Positions 31,116 to 40,475 of a stretch of 50,174 nt of DNA are shown piece by piece. The DNA is taken from the NCBI RefSeq assembly GCF_001647275.1, contig NZ_LRMM01000032.1, positions 1 to 50,174 on the forward strand, read 5' to 3'. The translations under genes and the position numbers were made by a program. Numbering within the stretch: position 1 is the first letter of the stretch; each line of letters begins with the position of its first letter. The notes below the pieces were generated by a model. That model was not told where the DNA came from, searched no databases, and worked only from the letters and a program-made list of their open reading frames with translations. Source of the DNA: Rufibacter ruber (GTDB lineage Bacteria > Bacteroidota > Bacteroidia > Cytophagales > Hymenobacteraceae).

Positions 31116-33782
31116 ATGGAATTCTATCAGCGGCCCGCCCAAGAGGTTTTACAGGAATTCAATTCTTCTGCCCAGGGGCTTTCTGGGGAAGAGGCGCAGC
31201 AGCGGCTCCAGGCCAACGGCTACAATGAACTGAACGAGGCTGAGCGCGATTCTGTCTTCAAACTCATTCTGGAAACCTTCAAAGACCCCATGGTGATTGT
31301 GCTGCTGCTGGCCGCCGCCGTGCAGCTGGTGCTGGGCGAGGTGATGGAGGCCATCATCATCTTTGCCGTGCTGGTGCTCAACGCCATTGTGAGCGTGGTG
31401 CAGACCAAAAAGGCCGAAGGCGCCCTGGATGCCCTCCGCCAGATGTCGGCGCCGTCTGCCAAGGTGCTGCGCGGCGGCGTGACCCAGACCATAGCCGCCC
31501 GCGAACTGGTCACCGGCGACGTGGTGGTGCTGGAGGCCGGTGACTTTGTTTCGGCCGACGGCCGGTTGCTGGAGAGCGGCTCCCTGCGCGTAGACGAAGG
31601 CATGCTCACCGGCGAGTCTGAAGCCGTGGAAAAACATATTGAGGCCATTCCCGAAGACGCCCCCCTGGGCGACCGCAAGAACATGGTCTATAGCGGGGCG
31701 CTGGTAGTCTATGGCCGGGGTACGTTTGTGGTCACGGCTACCGCCGAAAAAACCGAGATAGGCAAAATTGCCGGCCTTTTGGCATCGGCGCAAGCCAAGC
31801 AAACCCCGCTCCAGCGCAAACTCGCAGATTTTAGCAAGAAGCTGGGCTGGGTGATTCTGGCGCTGTGTGTAGTGATCTTTGGCGTAGAGGCGGCGCGGGT
31901 GTGGCTGCAACCAGACGGGCAGGACATGACCAACGCCTTGCTCAAGGCCTTTATGTTTGCCGTGGCCGTGGCGGTGGCGGCCATTCCAGAGGCGCTTTCT
32001 TCTATTGTCACCATTGTGCTGGCCGTGGGCACCAACAAAATGGCCCGGCACCACGCCATCATCAGAAAGCTACCGGCGGTAGAAACCCTGGGCTCCACCA
32101 GCGTGATCTGCACAGACAAAACCGGCACCCTCACGCAGAACAAAATGACGGTGGTAGACTACTACACCCCAGACAAAACCGCTGACGAGTTCCCGGAGAA
32201 CCCCGCAGATTGGTCAGCGGGCGAGCAGCGGCTCATTCAGGTGGCCGTGCTCTGCAATGACTCGCAGATCAATGAAGACGGCGCCAAAGTGGGTGACCCC
32301 ACAGAGGTGGCCCTCATTGCGTTCAGCAACAAACTTGCGCTGAACTACCGGCAGCTGCGGGAGAAATTCGGCCGGGAGGCCGAACTGCCCTTTGACTCAG
32401 ACCGCAAGCTCATGTCTACGGTGCATACCATTGACGGGGAGCGGCGGCTGCTCACCAAAGGTGGCCCAGACGTGGTGCTTTCCCGCTGCACCCGCATCTT
32501 CCTCAACGGCCAGGAACAACCGCTCACCCCAGAGTTGAAAGAGCAGCTGCATGACCAGAATGAAGACTTCTCTGACCGCGCCCTGCGCGTGCTGGCCTTC
32601 GCGTATAAATCTGTTCAGGCCGGGGCGGCGGTTTCTTTTGAAGATGAACATGACCTGGTGCTGGTGGGGCTGCTGGCCATGATTGACCCGCCGCGCGAAG
32701 CCGTGTACGCCTCTATTGAAGATGCCAGGAAAGCGGGCATCAGAACGGTCATGATCACCGGGGACCACAAGACCACCGCCCAGGCCATTGGCCGTGACAT
32801 TGGCCTCATGGATGAAAATGACATTGCCGTGACCGGCCGCGAACTGGACGCCATGTCTGAAGAGGAGCTGGACCAGAAGCTGGAAGACATTGCCGTCTAC
32901 GCCCGGGTTTCGCCCGAAAACAAAATCAGGATTGTGCGCGCCTGGCAGAAGAAAGGCAAAATCACCGCCATGACGGGTGACGGTGTAAACGATGCCCCCG
33001 CCCTCAAGCAGGCCGACATTGGCGTGGCCATGGGCAGCGGCACTGATGTGGCCAAAGACGCCGCCGCCATGATTCTCACAGATGACAACTTTGTCTCTAT
33101 TGTGCGTGCCGTATCAGTGGGCCGTACCGTGTTTGACAACATCAAGAAAGCCATTGCTTATCTCTTCGCCGGGAACCTGGGCGCCATTATTGCCATTCTC
33201 TTCGCGCTGGCCCTGGACTGGGTGAACCCGTTCACGCCCATCCAGCTGCTGTTCATCAACCTGCTCAATGACTCTCTGCCCGCCATTGCCCTGGGTATGG
33301 AGAAAGCAGAGCCGCACGTGATGCGCCGCAAACCGCGCGATATCAACGAAGGGATTTTTGCCGGCGGTACCCTGAAGTCAGTGCTCATGCGGGGGCTCTT
33401 GATTGGCGCCGCCGTGATTTTCTCCCAATGGCTGGGGCTGCAGGAGTCGGCAGAAATCAGTGTGGCCATGGCGTTCACCACCTTGATTCTGGCGCGTACG
33501 CTGCAAACGTTTGCGGCCCGTTCAAACACCCAGACCGTGTTTGGCGCGGGGTTCTTCCAGAACAAATACGTGCTGTGGGCGGTGTTGCTGTGCTTCGGGT
33601 TGTATGGCCTTACGGTGCTGCCGGCCACCAGGGCCGTGTTCTCCATTCCCGCCAGTTTCGGCTGGGCCGAATGGAAATGGGCGGCCGGTCTGGCCTTGCT
33701 GGCCGTCACCCTGATGGAGGTCTGGAAACTGACGCCGTGGGCCGGTGACAAGAGAAAGGGAACGGCGAAAGGAAAGAAGTAA
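31116..33782 (+). CDS. Calcium-translocating P-type ATPase (P2A)
   Basis: An 888-residue P2-type ATPase. In order: N-terminal cation-ATPase region (SSAQGLSGEEAQQRL), two membrane helices, actuator loop motif MLTGESEAVEKH, ion-site helix VAVAAIPEALSSIVTIVLAVG (PEAL motif), phosphorylation site at D334 in CTDKTGTLTQNK, nucleotide-binding KGGPDVVLSRC, hinge MTGDGVNDAPALKQADIGVAMG, and six C-terminal helices with NPFTPIQLLFINLLNDSLPA. It exports Ca2+, possibly Mn2+. Codon use is GC-rich like uvrB. Confidence 0.94.
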   Translation: MEFYQRPAQEVLQEFNSSAQGLSGEEAQQRLQANGYNELNEAERDSVFKLILETFKDPMVIVLLLAAAVQLVLGEVMEAIIIFAVLVLNAIVSVVQTKKAEGALDALRQMSAPSAKVLRGGVTQTIAARELVTGDVVVLEAGDFVSADGRLLESGSLRVDEGMLTGESEAVEKHIEAIPEDAPLGDRKNMVYSGALVVYGRGTFVVTATAEKTEIGKIAGLLASAQAKQTPLQRKLADFSKKLGWVILALCVVIFGVEAARVWLQPDGQDMTNALLKAFMFAVAVAVAAIPEALSSIVTIVLAVGTNKMARHHAIIRKLPAVETLGSTSVICTDKTGTLTQNKMTVVDYYTPDKTADEFPENPADWSAGEQRLIQVAVLCNDSQINEDGAKVGDPTEVALIAFSNKLALNYRQLREKFGREAELPFDSDRKLMSTVHTIDGERRLLTKGGPDVVLSRCTRIFLNGQEQPLTPELKEQLHDQNEDFSDRALRVLAFAYKSVQAGAAVSFEDEHDLVLVGLLAMIDPPREAVYASIEDARKAGIRTVMITGDHKTTAQAIGRDIGLMDENDIAVTGRELDAMSEEELDQKLEDIAVYARVSPENKIRIVRAWQKKGKITAMTGDGVNDAPALKQADIGVAMGSGTDVAKDAAAMILTDDNFVSIVRAVSVGRTVFDNIKKAIAYLFAGNLGAIIAILFALALDWVNPFTPIQLLFINLLNDSLPAIALGMEKAEPHVMRRKPRDINEGIFAGGTLKSVLMRGLLIGAAVIFSQWLGLQESAEISVAMAFTTLILARTLQTFAARSNTQTVFGAGFFQNKYVLWAVLLCFGLYGLTVLPATRAVFSIPASFGWAEWKWAAGLALLAVTLMEVWKLTPWAGDKRKGTAKGKK

Positions 33783-33803
33783 TCTGCTGAAAAGAGGAAT
33801 GGT

Positions 33804-33846
33804 TTCTGTTTTGGGGCTGTTTTCAGAAAAACAGCCCCAAAACAGG
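33804..33846. repeat. Family-A palindrome (GGGGC variant, perfect arms)
   Basis: CTGTTTTGGGGCTGTTTT pairs perfectly over 18 bp with AAAACAGCCCCAAAACAG. It lies 21 bp after the ATPase stop codon. Confidence 0.8.
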
Positions 33847-33906
33847 AGAAGCTGTTTTGGGTTTTCTGTTTAGTCTCTGGCGCAAGCGGTTTTACAGATA
33901 GTGAGC

Positions 33907-33949
33907 TTCTGTTTCTGGGCTGTTTTTGTGAAAGTAGGCCCAAAACGGG
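33907..33949. repeat. Family-A palindrome (degenerate)
   Basis: TCTGTTTCTGGGCTGTTTTT, then AAAGTAGGCCCAAAACGG. It is a second copy in the same 239-bp gap. Confidence 0.55.
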
Positions 33950-34021
33950 GCACAGCCGGGTGCTTGCCCCAGCCAAGCGCCTCTGAACATGAAGAACTCT
34001 AAACAGCTTCAGCAGTAAGAT

Positions 34022-34549
34022 CTAATACATCTCAATCACCTTGAGCTGCCATTTCTTATTAATCTCGTACTTGCGTTTTTGGCTGAGGGTCATGGCTTTG
34101 CCCACGGCAAACGTGGAAAGGGCGGCCCCCATGGTGAATTTGGCATCATCACGGTAGTCTGGCGTGGCGAAGTAATTGATGCCGCCCACCAGCGTGAAAA
34201 GTGCGCCCGTGCCTTGCAACAGGTAACTTAGAAAGCCCACTGCTTTTCGGCCGGAGGTGTGGTTCTTCATTTTGATTTCGGCTACCCACTCCAACGGAAT
34301 GCGCGACTGCTGAAAGTAAAAGGCTCCGTCTTTGATATCTGTGATGGGGCCGGAGTAGAAGTAGGTGTCGTTTTTAACCCGGAAGGTGATCCGGTCACCC
34401 TTGTAAAACCGGAAGCGGGGCAATTTGCCGGGCTTGGCCAGGAGCAGGTACGCAAGTCTGGGCGGCGTGGGCGTATCTGCGGTTTGGGCGGGGCAGGAAA
34501 GGGTAACCCCCAGGAAAAAGAACAAGCCATACAGGAGAAACTTCGCCAT
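34022..34549 (-). CDS. Hypothetical exported protein, tandem paralog A
   Basis: A 175-residue protein with signal peptide MAKFLLYGLFFFLGVTLSCPAQ. The mature part has PRFRFYKGDRITFRVKNDT, FYSGPITDIKDGAFYFQQSRIPLEWVAEIKMKNH, a hydrophobic segment near residues 110-130, and the end KKWQLKVIEMY. It is clearly homologous end to end to the next minus-strand gene at 34719-35252, so this is a tandem duplication. A beta-rich KGDxI/IxxI region suggests a surface or periplasmic fold. Function unknown. Confidence 0.75.
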   Translation of the reverse strand: MAKFLLYGLFFFLGVTLSCPAQTADTPTPPRLAYLLLAKPGKLPRFRFYKGDRITFRVKNDTYFYSGPITDIKDGAFYFQQSRIPLEWVAEIKMKNHTSGRKAVGFLSYLLQGTGALFTLVGGINYFATPDYRDDAKFTMGAALSTFAVGKAMTLSQKRKYEINKKWQLKVIEMY

Positions 34550-34660
34550 GCCAAAGAGGTGTTTTAGAGGGAAACGTAACCCGGGGCCAATTTATTAAAA
34601 TCAACCGTCAGGTTTCTGCAACTCCGGGCAAAGCTGCCGCCCGGCCCGCCACGGGGTACT

Positions 34661-34704
34661 TTTCTGTTTTCGGCCTGTTTTGGCCAAAACAGGCGAAAAC
34701 AGGA
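34661..34704. repeat. Family-A palindrome (TTTTCGGCC variant)
   Basis: CTGTTTTCGGCCTGTTTTGG pairs with CCAAAACAGGCGAAAACAG with one base missing on the right arm. It separates the two tandem paralogs, 14 bp beyond the stop of the upstream one. Confidence 0.75.
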
Positions 34705-34718
34705 ATCCAGCACGGGTG

Positions 34719-35252
34719 TTAATACATCTCCACCACCTTGAGCTGCCACTTCTTCTCCAGGTTGTAGGTGCGTTTGGTGAGGGCCTTCAAACCCACGCCG
34801 GCGGCATACATGGTTAGGGCGGCCCCCATGGTGTGCAGGCCGTCTACGCGGTCATCTGACTGCGCAATGAAGTTGATGGCGCCCACCAGCGTAAAGATGG
34901 AACCGGCGCTCTTGAGTACCACACTGCTGTAGTTGAGCACTTTTTTGCCGCCGGTGTGGTTGCGCATTCTGATTTGGGCCACCCGCTCCAGCGGAATTCT
35001 GGTGTTCTGGAAATAAAAGGTGCTGTCTTTGATAGCGGTGATGGAACCAGAGTAGAAGCGGCTGTCATGCTTTACCCTGAACATGATCTGGTCGCCCACA
35101 TAAAACCGGTACCGTTTCAGTTTGCCGGTTTTGTTCAGGAGCAGGTAAGTCAGGTTGGCCGGTTTGGTTTTAACAGAGTCTACGGCCTGCGCCTGACCGC
35201 TCAAGACAACCCCGAAGAAAAAGAACAAGCCGTACAGTAAGGATTTTGCCAT
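34719..35252 (-). CDS. Hypothetical exported protein, tandem paralog B
   Basis: A 177-residue paralog of the gene at 34022-34549: signal peptide MAKSLLYGLFFFFGVVLSGQAQ, core RYRFYVGDQIMFRVKHDSRF, FYFQNTRIPLERVAQIRMRNHTGGKKVL and the shared end KKWQLKVVEMY. The signal peptide and C-terminus are more similar than the middle. Probably periplasmic or surface-exposed. Function unknown. Confidence 0.75.
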   Translation of the reverse strand: MAKSLLYGLFFFFGVVLSGQAQAVDSVKTKPANLTYLLLNKTGKLKRYRFYVGDQIMFRVKHDSRFYSGSITAIKDSTFYFQNTRIPLERVAQIRMRNHTGGKKVLNYSSVVLKSAGSIFTLVGAINFIAQSDDRVDGLHTMGAALTMYAAGVGLKALTKRTYNLEKKWQLKVVEMY

Positions 35253-35338
35253 GCCAGGGAGTGAGGTTTAAAGGGAGAACGGTGCTTGGGAGAAGATATT
35301 GGCGTATCCTGTCTCATCATAAGTAGGACACGCTATGT

Positions 35339-35962
35339 CTAACGGAGCTTGTTTTCATAAATTATCATTGGGTAAGAATCTTTGGCAGCGCTGTTTGCAT
35401 AATACGCCAGTATTTCTTTCCCCTGCGCCTTAAGAGCAGGGCGGAAGACGGCATAGGCGTATTTCTCGTGGGCAGAGATCTCCTCATCAAAGGTGAGCCT
35501 GATGGTGTCGCCTACCATTTTATAGCTCCCTGATTTTTCATCCATCCCAAAACAGGCAGATGATTTTACAAACCGTTCCCCTGCTTTCAAGCGAAGCGTA
35601 GAGGTGCAATTAGCAACTCCTTCATATTGGGCCACCAGCAGGTCAGGCGCCTCAAATTTAGTGAAGTCAATAATTCCCGAGGGAAAAAGTAAAAGGCTCA
35701 CCAGAACAACCAACAGAACGGCCGTTTTCTTTACCCGGTGCGCGTTTTTGGACTTCTCTCTGCCAAGAAGGATCCCTTGGATTAGTAAGATGACGGCAAG
35801 AACGGGTACTCCTAGAAATAGGAGCATGCTTAACCCAAAGTTCCAGAGCTGCGGCAGCTTCTGCCAAAAGTACATAGTATGGCCCAAGACAAAATAGAAA
35901 AGTGAGAGAATGACCAATTTGCTTTTCAAGGGCTTTGCTGCAGTTGAGGCTATGAAGAGCAT
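35339..35962 (-). CDS. Hypothetical membrane protein
   Basis: A 207-residue protein with three membrane helices: KLVILSLFYFVLGHTMYFW, LSMLLFLGVPVLAVILLIQGILLG and KKTAVLLVVLVSLLLFPSGIID. A soluble C-terminal domain follows (residues 110-207) with SGSYKMVGDTIRLTFDEEI, a calycin-like strand pattern. Its start codon lies at the edge of the family-E repeat at 35962-36057, so the repeat forms its leader. Not recognised. Confidence 0.65.
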   Translation of the reverse strand: MLFIASTAAKPLKSKLVILSLFYFVLGHTMYFWQKLPQLWNFGLSMLLFLGVPVLAVILLIQGILLGREKSKNAHRVKKTAVLLVVLVSLLLFPSGIIDFTKFEAPDLLVAQYEGVANCTSTLRLKAGERFVKSSACFGMDEKSGSYKMVGDTIRLTFDEEISAHEKYAYAVFRPALKAQGKEILAYYANSAAKDSYPMIIYENKLR

Positions 35963-36057
35963 GTTTACATTTGTCGTTTGCGCTGCAAACGGGTGTCAAA
36001 AGAACCTGACTTCGCCTTTTTTCCCCCGTTTTCGCTTGCAAATCAAAATGTAAACAA
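35962..36057. repeat. Family-E imperfect inverted repeat (MITE-like), copy 1
   Basis: The ends TGTTTACATTT and the complement of AAAATGTAAACA form an imperfect inverted repeat of about 34 bp, including GCAAACGGG/CCCCCGTTTTCGC. The core AAAAGAACCTGAC is shared with the copy at 42636. Confidence 0.65.
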
Positions 36058-36114
36058 ACTCAAAGGATGAAGAACAGACAAAATATGCAAAGTAGCAAGT
36101 AGCGGCAGAAACAG

Positions 36115-36143
36115 AAATGGCCACCGGTTATCAGGTGGCCATT
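36115..36143. terminator. Hairpin downstream of copZ
   Basis: AATGGCCACC and GGTGGCCATT pair around GGTTATCA, 26 bp past the copZ stop. The T run is weak on the minus strand. Confidence 0.6.
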
Positions 36144-36168
36144 CTTTTAATCTAACGGAGTTGGTAGT

Positions 36169-36381
36169 CTACTCTTGCACCGGAGTAGCGTTGTAGCCGG
36201 CTTTGTTCACGGCGGCCATTACTTCCTCTTCAGAGATATTCCCCTGCACGGTCAGGATTTTATCTGGGTTGTTGGTGTCTACCGCCCAGTTCTCAACGCC
36301 AGGGGTAGTATCTAAGGTGGGGGTTACGGCGCTGATACAGCCACCGCACTTGATATTGGTCTTAAATTTTAATGTAGACAT
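36169..36381 (-). CDS. copZ: Heavy-metal-associated domain protein, CopZ-like copper chaperone
   Basis: A 70-residue HMA-fold protein with the metal motif IKCGGCISAVTPTLD (C-x2-C). It has the expected beta-alpha-beta-beta-alpha-beta order (VENWAVDTNNPDKILTV, SEEEVMAAVNKAGY). It would carry Cu(I) to or from the CopA ATPase encoded 45 bp upstream in the same direction. The motif CGGC, rather than MTCxxC, is common in Bacteroidota. Confidence 0.87.
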   Translation of the reverse strand: MSTLKFKTNIKCGGCISAVTPTLDTTPGVENWAVDTNNPDKILTVQGNISEEEVMAAVNKAGYNATPVQE

Positions 36382-36426
36382 AAGGGTACGTATGAATTAG
36401 GAATGAATTTGAACACAAAGATCTAT

Positions 36427-38664
36427 TTACAATTTTAACGTGCGCAGGCGTAAACTGTTGGTGACTACAGACACAGAACTCAGCGCCATGGCGGCTCCGG
36501 CCAGCATGGGGTCCAGCAGCAAGCCCCAGATGGGGTAGAGCAGCCCGGCGGCCACGGGTATGCCAATCACGTTGTAAATGAACGCCCAGAACAGGTTCTG
36601 GTGAATGGTGCGCACGGTGGCTTTGCTCAGTTTAATGGCCTTGGCAATGGCGCGCAGGTCTGAGTGCATGAGCGTGATTTTGGCCACATCCATGGCAATA
36701 TCCGTCCCCCGGCCCATGGCAATGCCCACGTCTGCCAGGGCCAGCGCCTGCGAGTCATTGATGCCGTCGCCCACCATGCCTACCACGTGGCCCTGGCGCT
36801 GGAGTTCCTGAATGAAATTGGCTTTGTCCTGGGGCATCACTTCGGCTTGGTAATGGGACAGGCCCACCTGTTGCGCCACGGCGGCGGCGGTTTGGGCGTT
36901 GTCTCCCGTAAGCATGTACACGTGCAGGCCCAGCTGCTGCATCTCTTGAATGGCTTGCGCCGAAGTTTCTTTAATAGCATCAGCGATGGCGATGAGCGCC
37001 ACCACCTGTCCCTGCGTGCCGGCGTAGACCACGGTTTTGGCCTCGGCTTTGCGTTTAGCGGCTGTTTTTTCCAAATCGGGGCTAAACTGGAGGCCGTTTT
37101 CCTGCATCAGCTTCTCGTTGCCCAGCCAGAAGGTTTGGCCCTGGTATTGCGCCTGCACGCCGCGGCCGGTCACGCTGGTGAACTGCTCCAGTACCGCCGG
37201 TTGCACGCCCTGCTCGGTGAGGTGTTTGGAAACGGCCTCGGCCAGCGGGTGCTCACTCTGGTTTTCCAGCGCCAGCAGAACAGCAGCCAAGCCCTTTGTT
37301 TCTTCCTCTGGAACCGCCCAGTGCAGCTCCGTTACCTCGGGCCGACCTTTGGTGATGGTGCCAGTTTTATCCAGCACCACGGCGGTGAGTTTGTGGGCGG
37401 TTTCCAGAGATTCGGCGTCTTTGATCAGAATTCCGTTTTCGGCGCCGCGGCCCACGCCCACCATAATGGCGGTAGGGGTGGCCAGACCCAGGGCGCAGGG
37501 GCAGGCAATAATGAGTACGGTAATGAGCGCCAGCAGCGCGTGGGTTACGTTGTTATCGCCGCCCAGGAAGTACCACGCCGCGAAGCTCAGCAGCGAAATA
37601 CCAATCACCACCGGCACGAAGATGCCCGCTATCTTATCGGTGAGTTTCTGTACGGGCGCTTTGGAGCCCTGCGCCTGCTGCACCATCTTAATAATCTGGG
37701 CCAACAGCGTTTCTGCGCCAACTTTCTCGGCGGCAATCTGCAGACTGCCTTTCTGGTTGATGGTGCCCGTAAACACCTTATCGCCGCTGTTTTTCTCCAC
37801 GGCCATGGGTTCGCCGCTGATCATGCTTTCGTCTAAAAATGAAGAGCCGCTGACCACCCGTCCGTCCACGGGAATTTTCTCGCCCGGCCGGATTAACAGC
37901 ACATCGCCTACCAGTACTTGTTCAATGGGCAGCTCTATCTCCTGGCCGTTACGGAGGGCTTTCACGCTTTTCGGCTGCAGGCCCATGAGCTTTTTGATGG
38001 CGCCGCTGGTGCGGGATTTGGCGCGTTCCTCCAGCAGTTTGCCCAAAAGAATGAACGCGATGATAACCGTGGCCGCTTCATAATAGACGTGCGGCTCCAG
38101 CCCGCGGGAGAGGAAAAACTCTGGATAGAACGTGTTGAAGGCGCTGAACAGAAACGCGATGCCGGTGCTCAGGGCCACCAGCGTGTCCATGTTGGCCTTG
38201 CCGTGGCGGGCTTGTTTGAACGCGTTTACATAAAAATTGCGGCCAAACCAGAACACCACCGGCAGGGTAAGCGCCAACATGATCCAGTTGCCGTATGGCA
38301 TATGGTGGAAAAACATGCCAATCACCGCCACGGGCAGAGACAGCGCCGCCGCCCAAAGGGTTTTGGTTTTGAGGCGGGTGTACGCTTCCTGCTCGCGGGC
38401 CTCCTGCGCCTCCTGCGTGGCCTCCTCCTGCTGGATGAGCAGGTCATAGCCCACGCTCTGGAGGGCTTTCTGCAGTTGGGAGAGGTCAGTGCCCGGGGTG
38501 TATTCCACCAGGGCCGTTTTGTTGGCGAAGTTCACCGCCGCGCTCTGCACCCCCGGCTGGGCCTGCAGCATAGACTCTACGCTCACAGCACAGGCCGCGC
38601 AGGTCATGCCCTCTACCGGAAAACTGTTCTTTATGGCGGGTTTCTCTTTAGTCAAGGTGGCCAT
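36427..38664 (-). CDS. copA: Copper-translocating P1B-type ATPase CopA
   Basis: A 745-residue Cu(I)-exporting ATPase. One N-terminal HMA domain has GMTCAACAV (C22, C25). Then come TGE motif [11 protein letters not shown], the membrane metal site [10 protein letters not shown], phosphorylation D432 in DKTGTITKG, the HP motif SEHPLAEAV, and TGDN plus [20 protein letters not shown]. The C-terminal helices contain the Cu+ signature YN and [16 protein letters not shown]. It moves Cu(I) out of the cytoplasm. It leads a copA-copZ unit, and two copper-storage proteins lie a few kb away. Confidence 0.95.
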   Translation of the reverse strand: MATLTKEKPAIKNSFPVEGMTCAACAVSVESMLQAQPGVQSAAVNFANKTALVEYTPGTDLSQLQKALQSVGYDLLIQQEEATQEAQEAREQEAYTRLKTKTLWAAALSLPVAVIGMFFHHMPYGNWIMLALTLPVVFWFGRNFYVNAFKQARHGKANMDTLVALSTGIAFLFSAFNTFYPEFFLSRGLEPHVYYEAATVIIAFILLGKLLEERAKSRTSGAIKKLMGLQPKSVKALRNGQEIELPIEQVLVGDVLLIRPGEKIPVDGRVVSGSSFLDESMISGEPMAVEKNSGDKVFTGTINQKGSLQIAAEKVGAETLLAQIIKMVQQAQGSKAPVQKLTDKIAGIFVPVVIGISLLSFAAWYFLGGDNNVTHALLALITVLIIACPCALGLATPTAIMVGVGRGAENGILIKDAESLETAHKLTAVVLDKTGTITKGRPEVTELHWAVPEEETKGLAAVLLALENQSEHPLAEAVSKHLTEQGVQPAVLEQFTSVTGRGVQAQYQGQTFWLGNEKLMQENGLQFSPDLEKTAAKRKAEAKTVVYAGTQGQVVALIAIADAIKETSAQAIQEMQQLGLHVYMLTGDNAQTAAAVAQQVGLSHYQAEVMPQDKANFIQELQRQGHVVGMVGDGINDSQALALADVGIAMGRGTDIAMDVAKITLMHSDLRAIAKAIKLSKATVRTIHQNLFWAFIYNVIGIPVAAGLLYPIWGLLLDPMLAGAAMALSSVSVVTNSLRLRTLKL

Positions 38665-38701
38665 ATATCTATTGGTTGAGGTTCTGATTCAAGTTCTGAT
38701 A

Positions 38702-38709
38702 CAAAGGTA
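38702..38709 (-). promoter_or_regulatory. Putative -7 element of copA
   Basis: TACCTTTG on the minus strand, 37 bp before the copA ATG. No CueR-type dyad was recognised. Confidence 0.45.
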
Positions 38710-38771
38710 CGGGCCGCAAGCGCGCGCGGCGTTACAGCTTTGTAAACCGTTGTTACATAATTTTAATGCGT

Positions 38772-38812
38772 TGCGTTTTAGGCCTGTTTTTCTGAAAACA
38801 GGCCTAAAACGG
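38772..38812. repeat. Family-A palindrome (TTTTAGGCC variant, perfect arms)
   Basis: GTTTTAGGCCTGTTTT pairs perfectly with AAAACAGGCCTAAAAC. The arm change T to A is matched by A to T on the other side. It lies 12 bp beyond the stop of the monooxygenase gene. Confidence 0.8.
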
Positions 38813-38824
38813 CACAACCTGCTT

Positions 38825-39901
38825 TCACAGCAACTTCCGGGCAATGAACTGCGCGTCTCTGGCCGCCCCCAAAAGCAGGGCAGAACTTCTGCTGCGCTGC
38901 CAGGAGAGCCCCAGGTAAAACAGCCCCGGTACCGGACTGAGGCCTTGCTCATGCAACGGATTGCCGTCTGCGGTGATGGCCCCTGCTATCTGGAGCCAGC
39001 GGTAGTCCGGTTGAAAGCCGGTGGCCCAGATAATGCTGCTGAACTGGGTACTGGTTCCGTCGTTGAAAAAGACCTGCTGCCCGTGAAACCCTGTGATCTC
39101 AGGCCTGAGCGGAATCACTTTTTCCCTGAGCAGTTGCTCCAGCTCGCGCCCGTAGATGACGTCTGCTTTCCGGAGGAGCTTTTTGCCCACGCGCGAGGTG
39201 GGGGAGGCGTAGAGGGCACCCGTGACGGTGGCCCACCAGAAGACGCTTCGGCCCAGCATTCTGAGCGAAGAGAACCGGGGTTTCCTCTTCACAGATAGGT
39301 GCACCGCATGGTCTTTGGCCAGTTCCACGGCAATTTGCGCCCCTGAGTTACCGGCTCCCACCACCAACACGTTCCCCGGGGGCAATTGGCCTGGGTTCCT
39401 GTACCGGGAACTGTGCAGCTGCACCACCTCTGGGGCGGGAGCTGTGGCGTACGTGGGTATGAACGGGGTTTGAAACGGGCCGGTGGCCACCACCACTTGT
39501 TGGGCCAGGTAGTGGGCAGACGGGGTCTGGAGGTAGAACAGCCCCTCTTTTTTGGTCAGCGAAACTACCGGCTGCCCTAGTTCTACCGGAAGCCGGAACT
39601 GCTGGGCATACTGCTGCAGGTACCGGGCTATCTCGTCTTTGGTAGGGTAGTGCTTTCTGGGCAACAGCAGCGGGAACCCCGGCAAATGGCAGTACGGTGC
39701 GGGCGTAAACAGTTGCAGGGAGTCATACCGCTCCCGCCAACTCTGCCCAACCTGCGGGGCCGCCTCCAGCATAAGAAAGTCTCTGCGCTGGAGGTGCAGG
39801 TAATAGCCCATGGCTAAGCCGGCCTGCCCGGCACCAATGACAATGACTTCATACACGTGGGGCTGCGCCACCGGCAGAACTGTGGTTGATTGCGTTTTCA
39901 T
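38825..39901 (-). CDS. Flavin-containing monooxygenase-like NAD(P)/FAD oxidoreductase
   Basis: A 358-residue flavoprotein with two Rossmann loops: FAD site VIVIGAGQAGLAMGYYL near residue 20 and NADPH site VLVVGAGNSGAQIAVELA near residue 165. It also has LPGFPLLLP, VVVATGPFQTPFIP and the C-terminal WATGFQPDY. The pattern matches the CzcO/FMO-like group often linked to metal resistance loci. ATG at 39901 (MKTQSTTVLPV) is chosen because TAGTTTTG lies 18 bp upstream of it. Substrate unknown. Confidence 0.87.
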   Translation of the reverse strand: MKTQSTTVLPVAQPHVYEVIVIGAGQAGLAMGYYLHLQRRDFLMLEAAPQVGQSWRERYDSLQLFTPAPYCHLPGFPLLLPRKHYPTKDEIARYLQQYAQQFRLPVELGQPVVSLTKKEGLFYLQTPSAHYLAQQVVVATGPFQTPFIPTYATAPAPEVVQLHSSRYRNPGQLPPGNVLVVGAGNSGAQIAVELAKDHAVHLSVKRKPRFSSLRMLGRSVFWWATVTGALYASPTSRVGKKLLRKADVIYGRELEQLLREKVIPLRPEITGFHGQQVFFNDGTSTQFSSIIWATGFQPDYRWLQIAGAITADGNPLHEQGLSPVPGLFYLGLSWQRSRSSALLLGAARDAQFIARKLL

Positions 39902-39918
39902 GCTTCTGAATAGATACG

Positions 39919-39926
39919 CAAAACTA
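39919..39926 (-). promoter_or_regulatory. -7 element of the monooxygenase gene
   Basis: TAGTTTTG matches TAnnTTTG on the minus strand and supports the start at 39901. Confidence 0.5.
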
Positions 39927-39929
39927 GAT

Positions 39930-40386
39930 TTCGGCACAGCCGAAGGCATTACAGAATTTTATAGAAGTGGTGCAGGATTTTGTCTTGTAGGGACCCGGCG
40001 CCGCCTTGTCTCCATGCATCTCTGGTAAACCGGCCTCCACGCGTATCTGATGACTACATTTCCCCGCCTGCTGGTTACCCTTGTGGAACATCTGTCTTAC
40101 CAGACGTTGACCGGGAGCAGCTGCTTTTGAGCACGTGTCAATTTGCCTTTTACGCTGCAGACCGTCCCAGAATACCCTGCGCAGGTACTTTTGCCACGAA
40201 AATGATAGTGGATACATGCTCCTGCAAGGGCAACCAAAGGGATACAGACTTTACAGATGCCTTGAACGGTTGACTTTCTGATGCCCCGTGAATAGGCCTG
40301 GGCTTTGGCGCTTACTCAGGCAAGCCAGAGGTCAGCATCAGTTGGAACACAGCTGTCTGGCATTAGCTAAGCCTCTGTTCTATTAG
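39930..40386. other. Gap without a recognised gene
   Basis: About 450 bp upstream of the monooxygenase gene. Short ORFs occur on both strands, but none has family resemblance, a signal peptide or a promoter. No RNA structure was recognised. Confidence 0.5.
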
Positions 40387-40387
40387 A

Positions 40388-40430
40388 AAAAAACGCTCCC
40401 CCACCAGCCGGAGCCAACGGGGGAGCGTGA
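40388..40430 (-). terminator. Intrinsic terminator after the first copper-storage gene
   Basis: ACGCTCCCCC pairs with GGGGGAGCGT, followed on the minus strand by a run of seven T. It serves the minus-strand gene at 40476. Confidence 0.88.
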
Positions 40431-40432
40431 GA

Positions 40433-40474
40433 TTCTGTTTTTGGCCTGTTTTCTGAAAAACAGCAAAAACAGAA
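40433..40474. repeat. Family-A palindrome
   Basis: TTCTGTTTTTGGCCTGTTTTC, then GAAAAACAGCAAAAACAGAA (GGC missing on the right arm). It lies 1 bp from the stop codon of the copper-storage gene and directly next to an ordinary terminator. Confidence 0.7.
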
Positions 40475-40475
40475 A

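Noticed and set aside
36664-38083. Long open frames on the plus strand opposite copA
   Set aside because: They are mirror frames of a well-supported ATPase with no family resemblance.
39930-40386. Small ORFs on both strands of the gap
   Set aside because: No homology, no plausible start context, atypical composition; probably chance frames.
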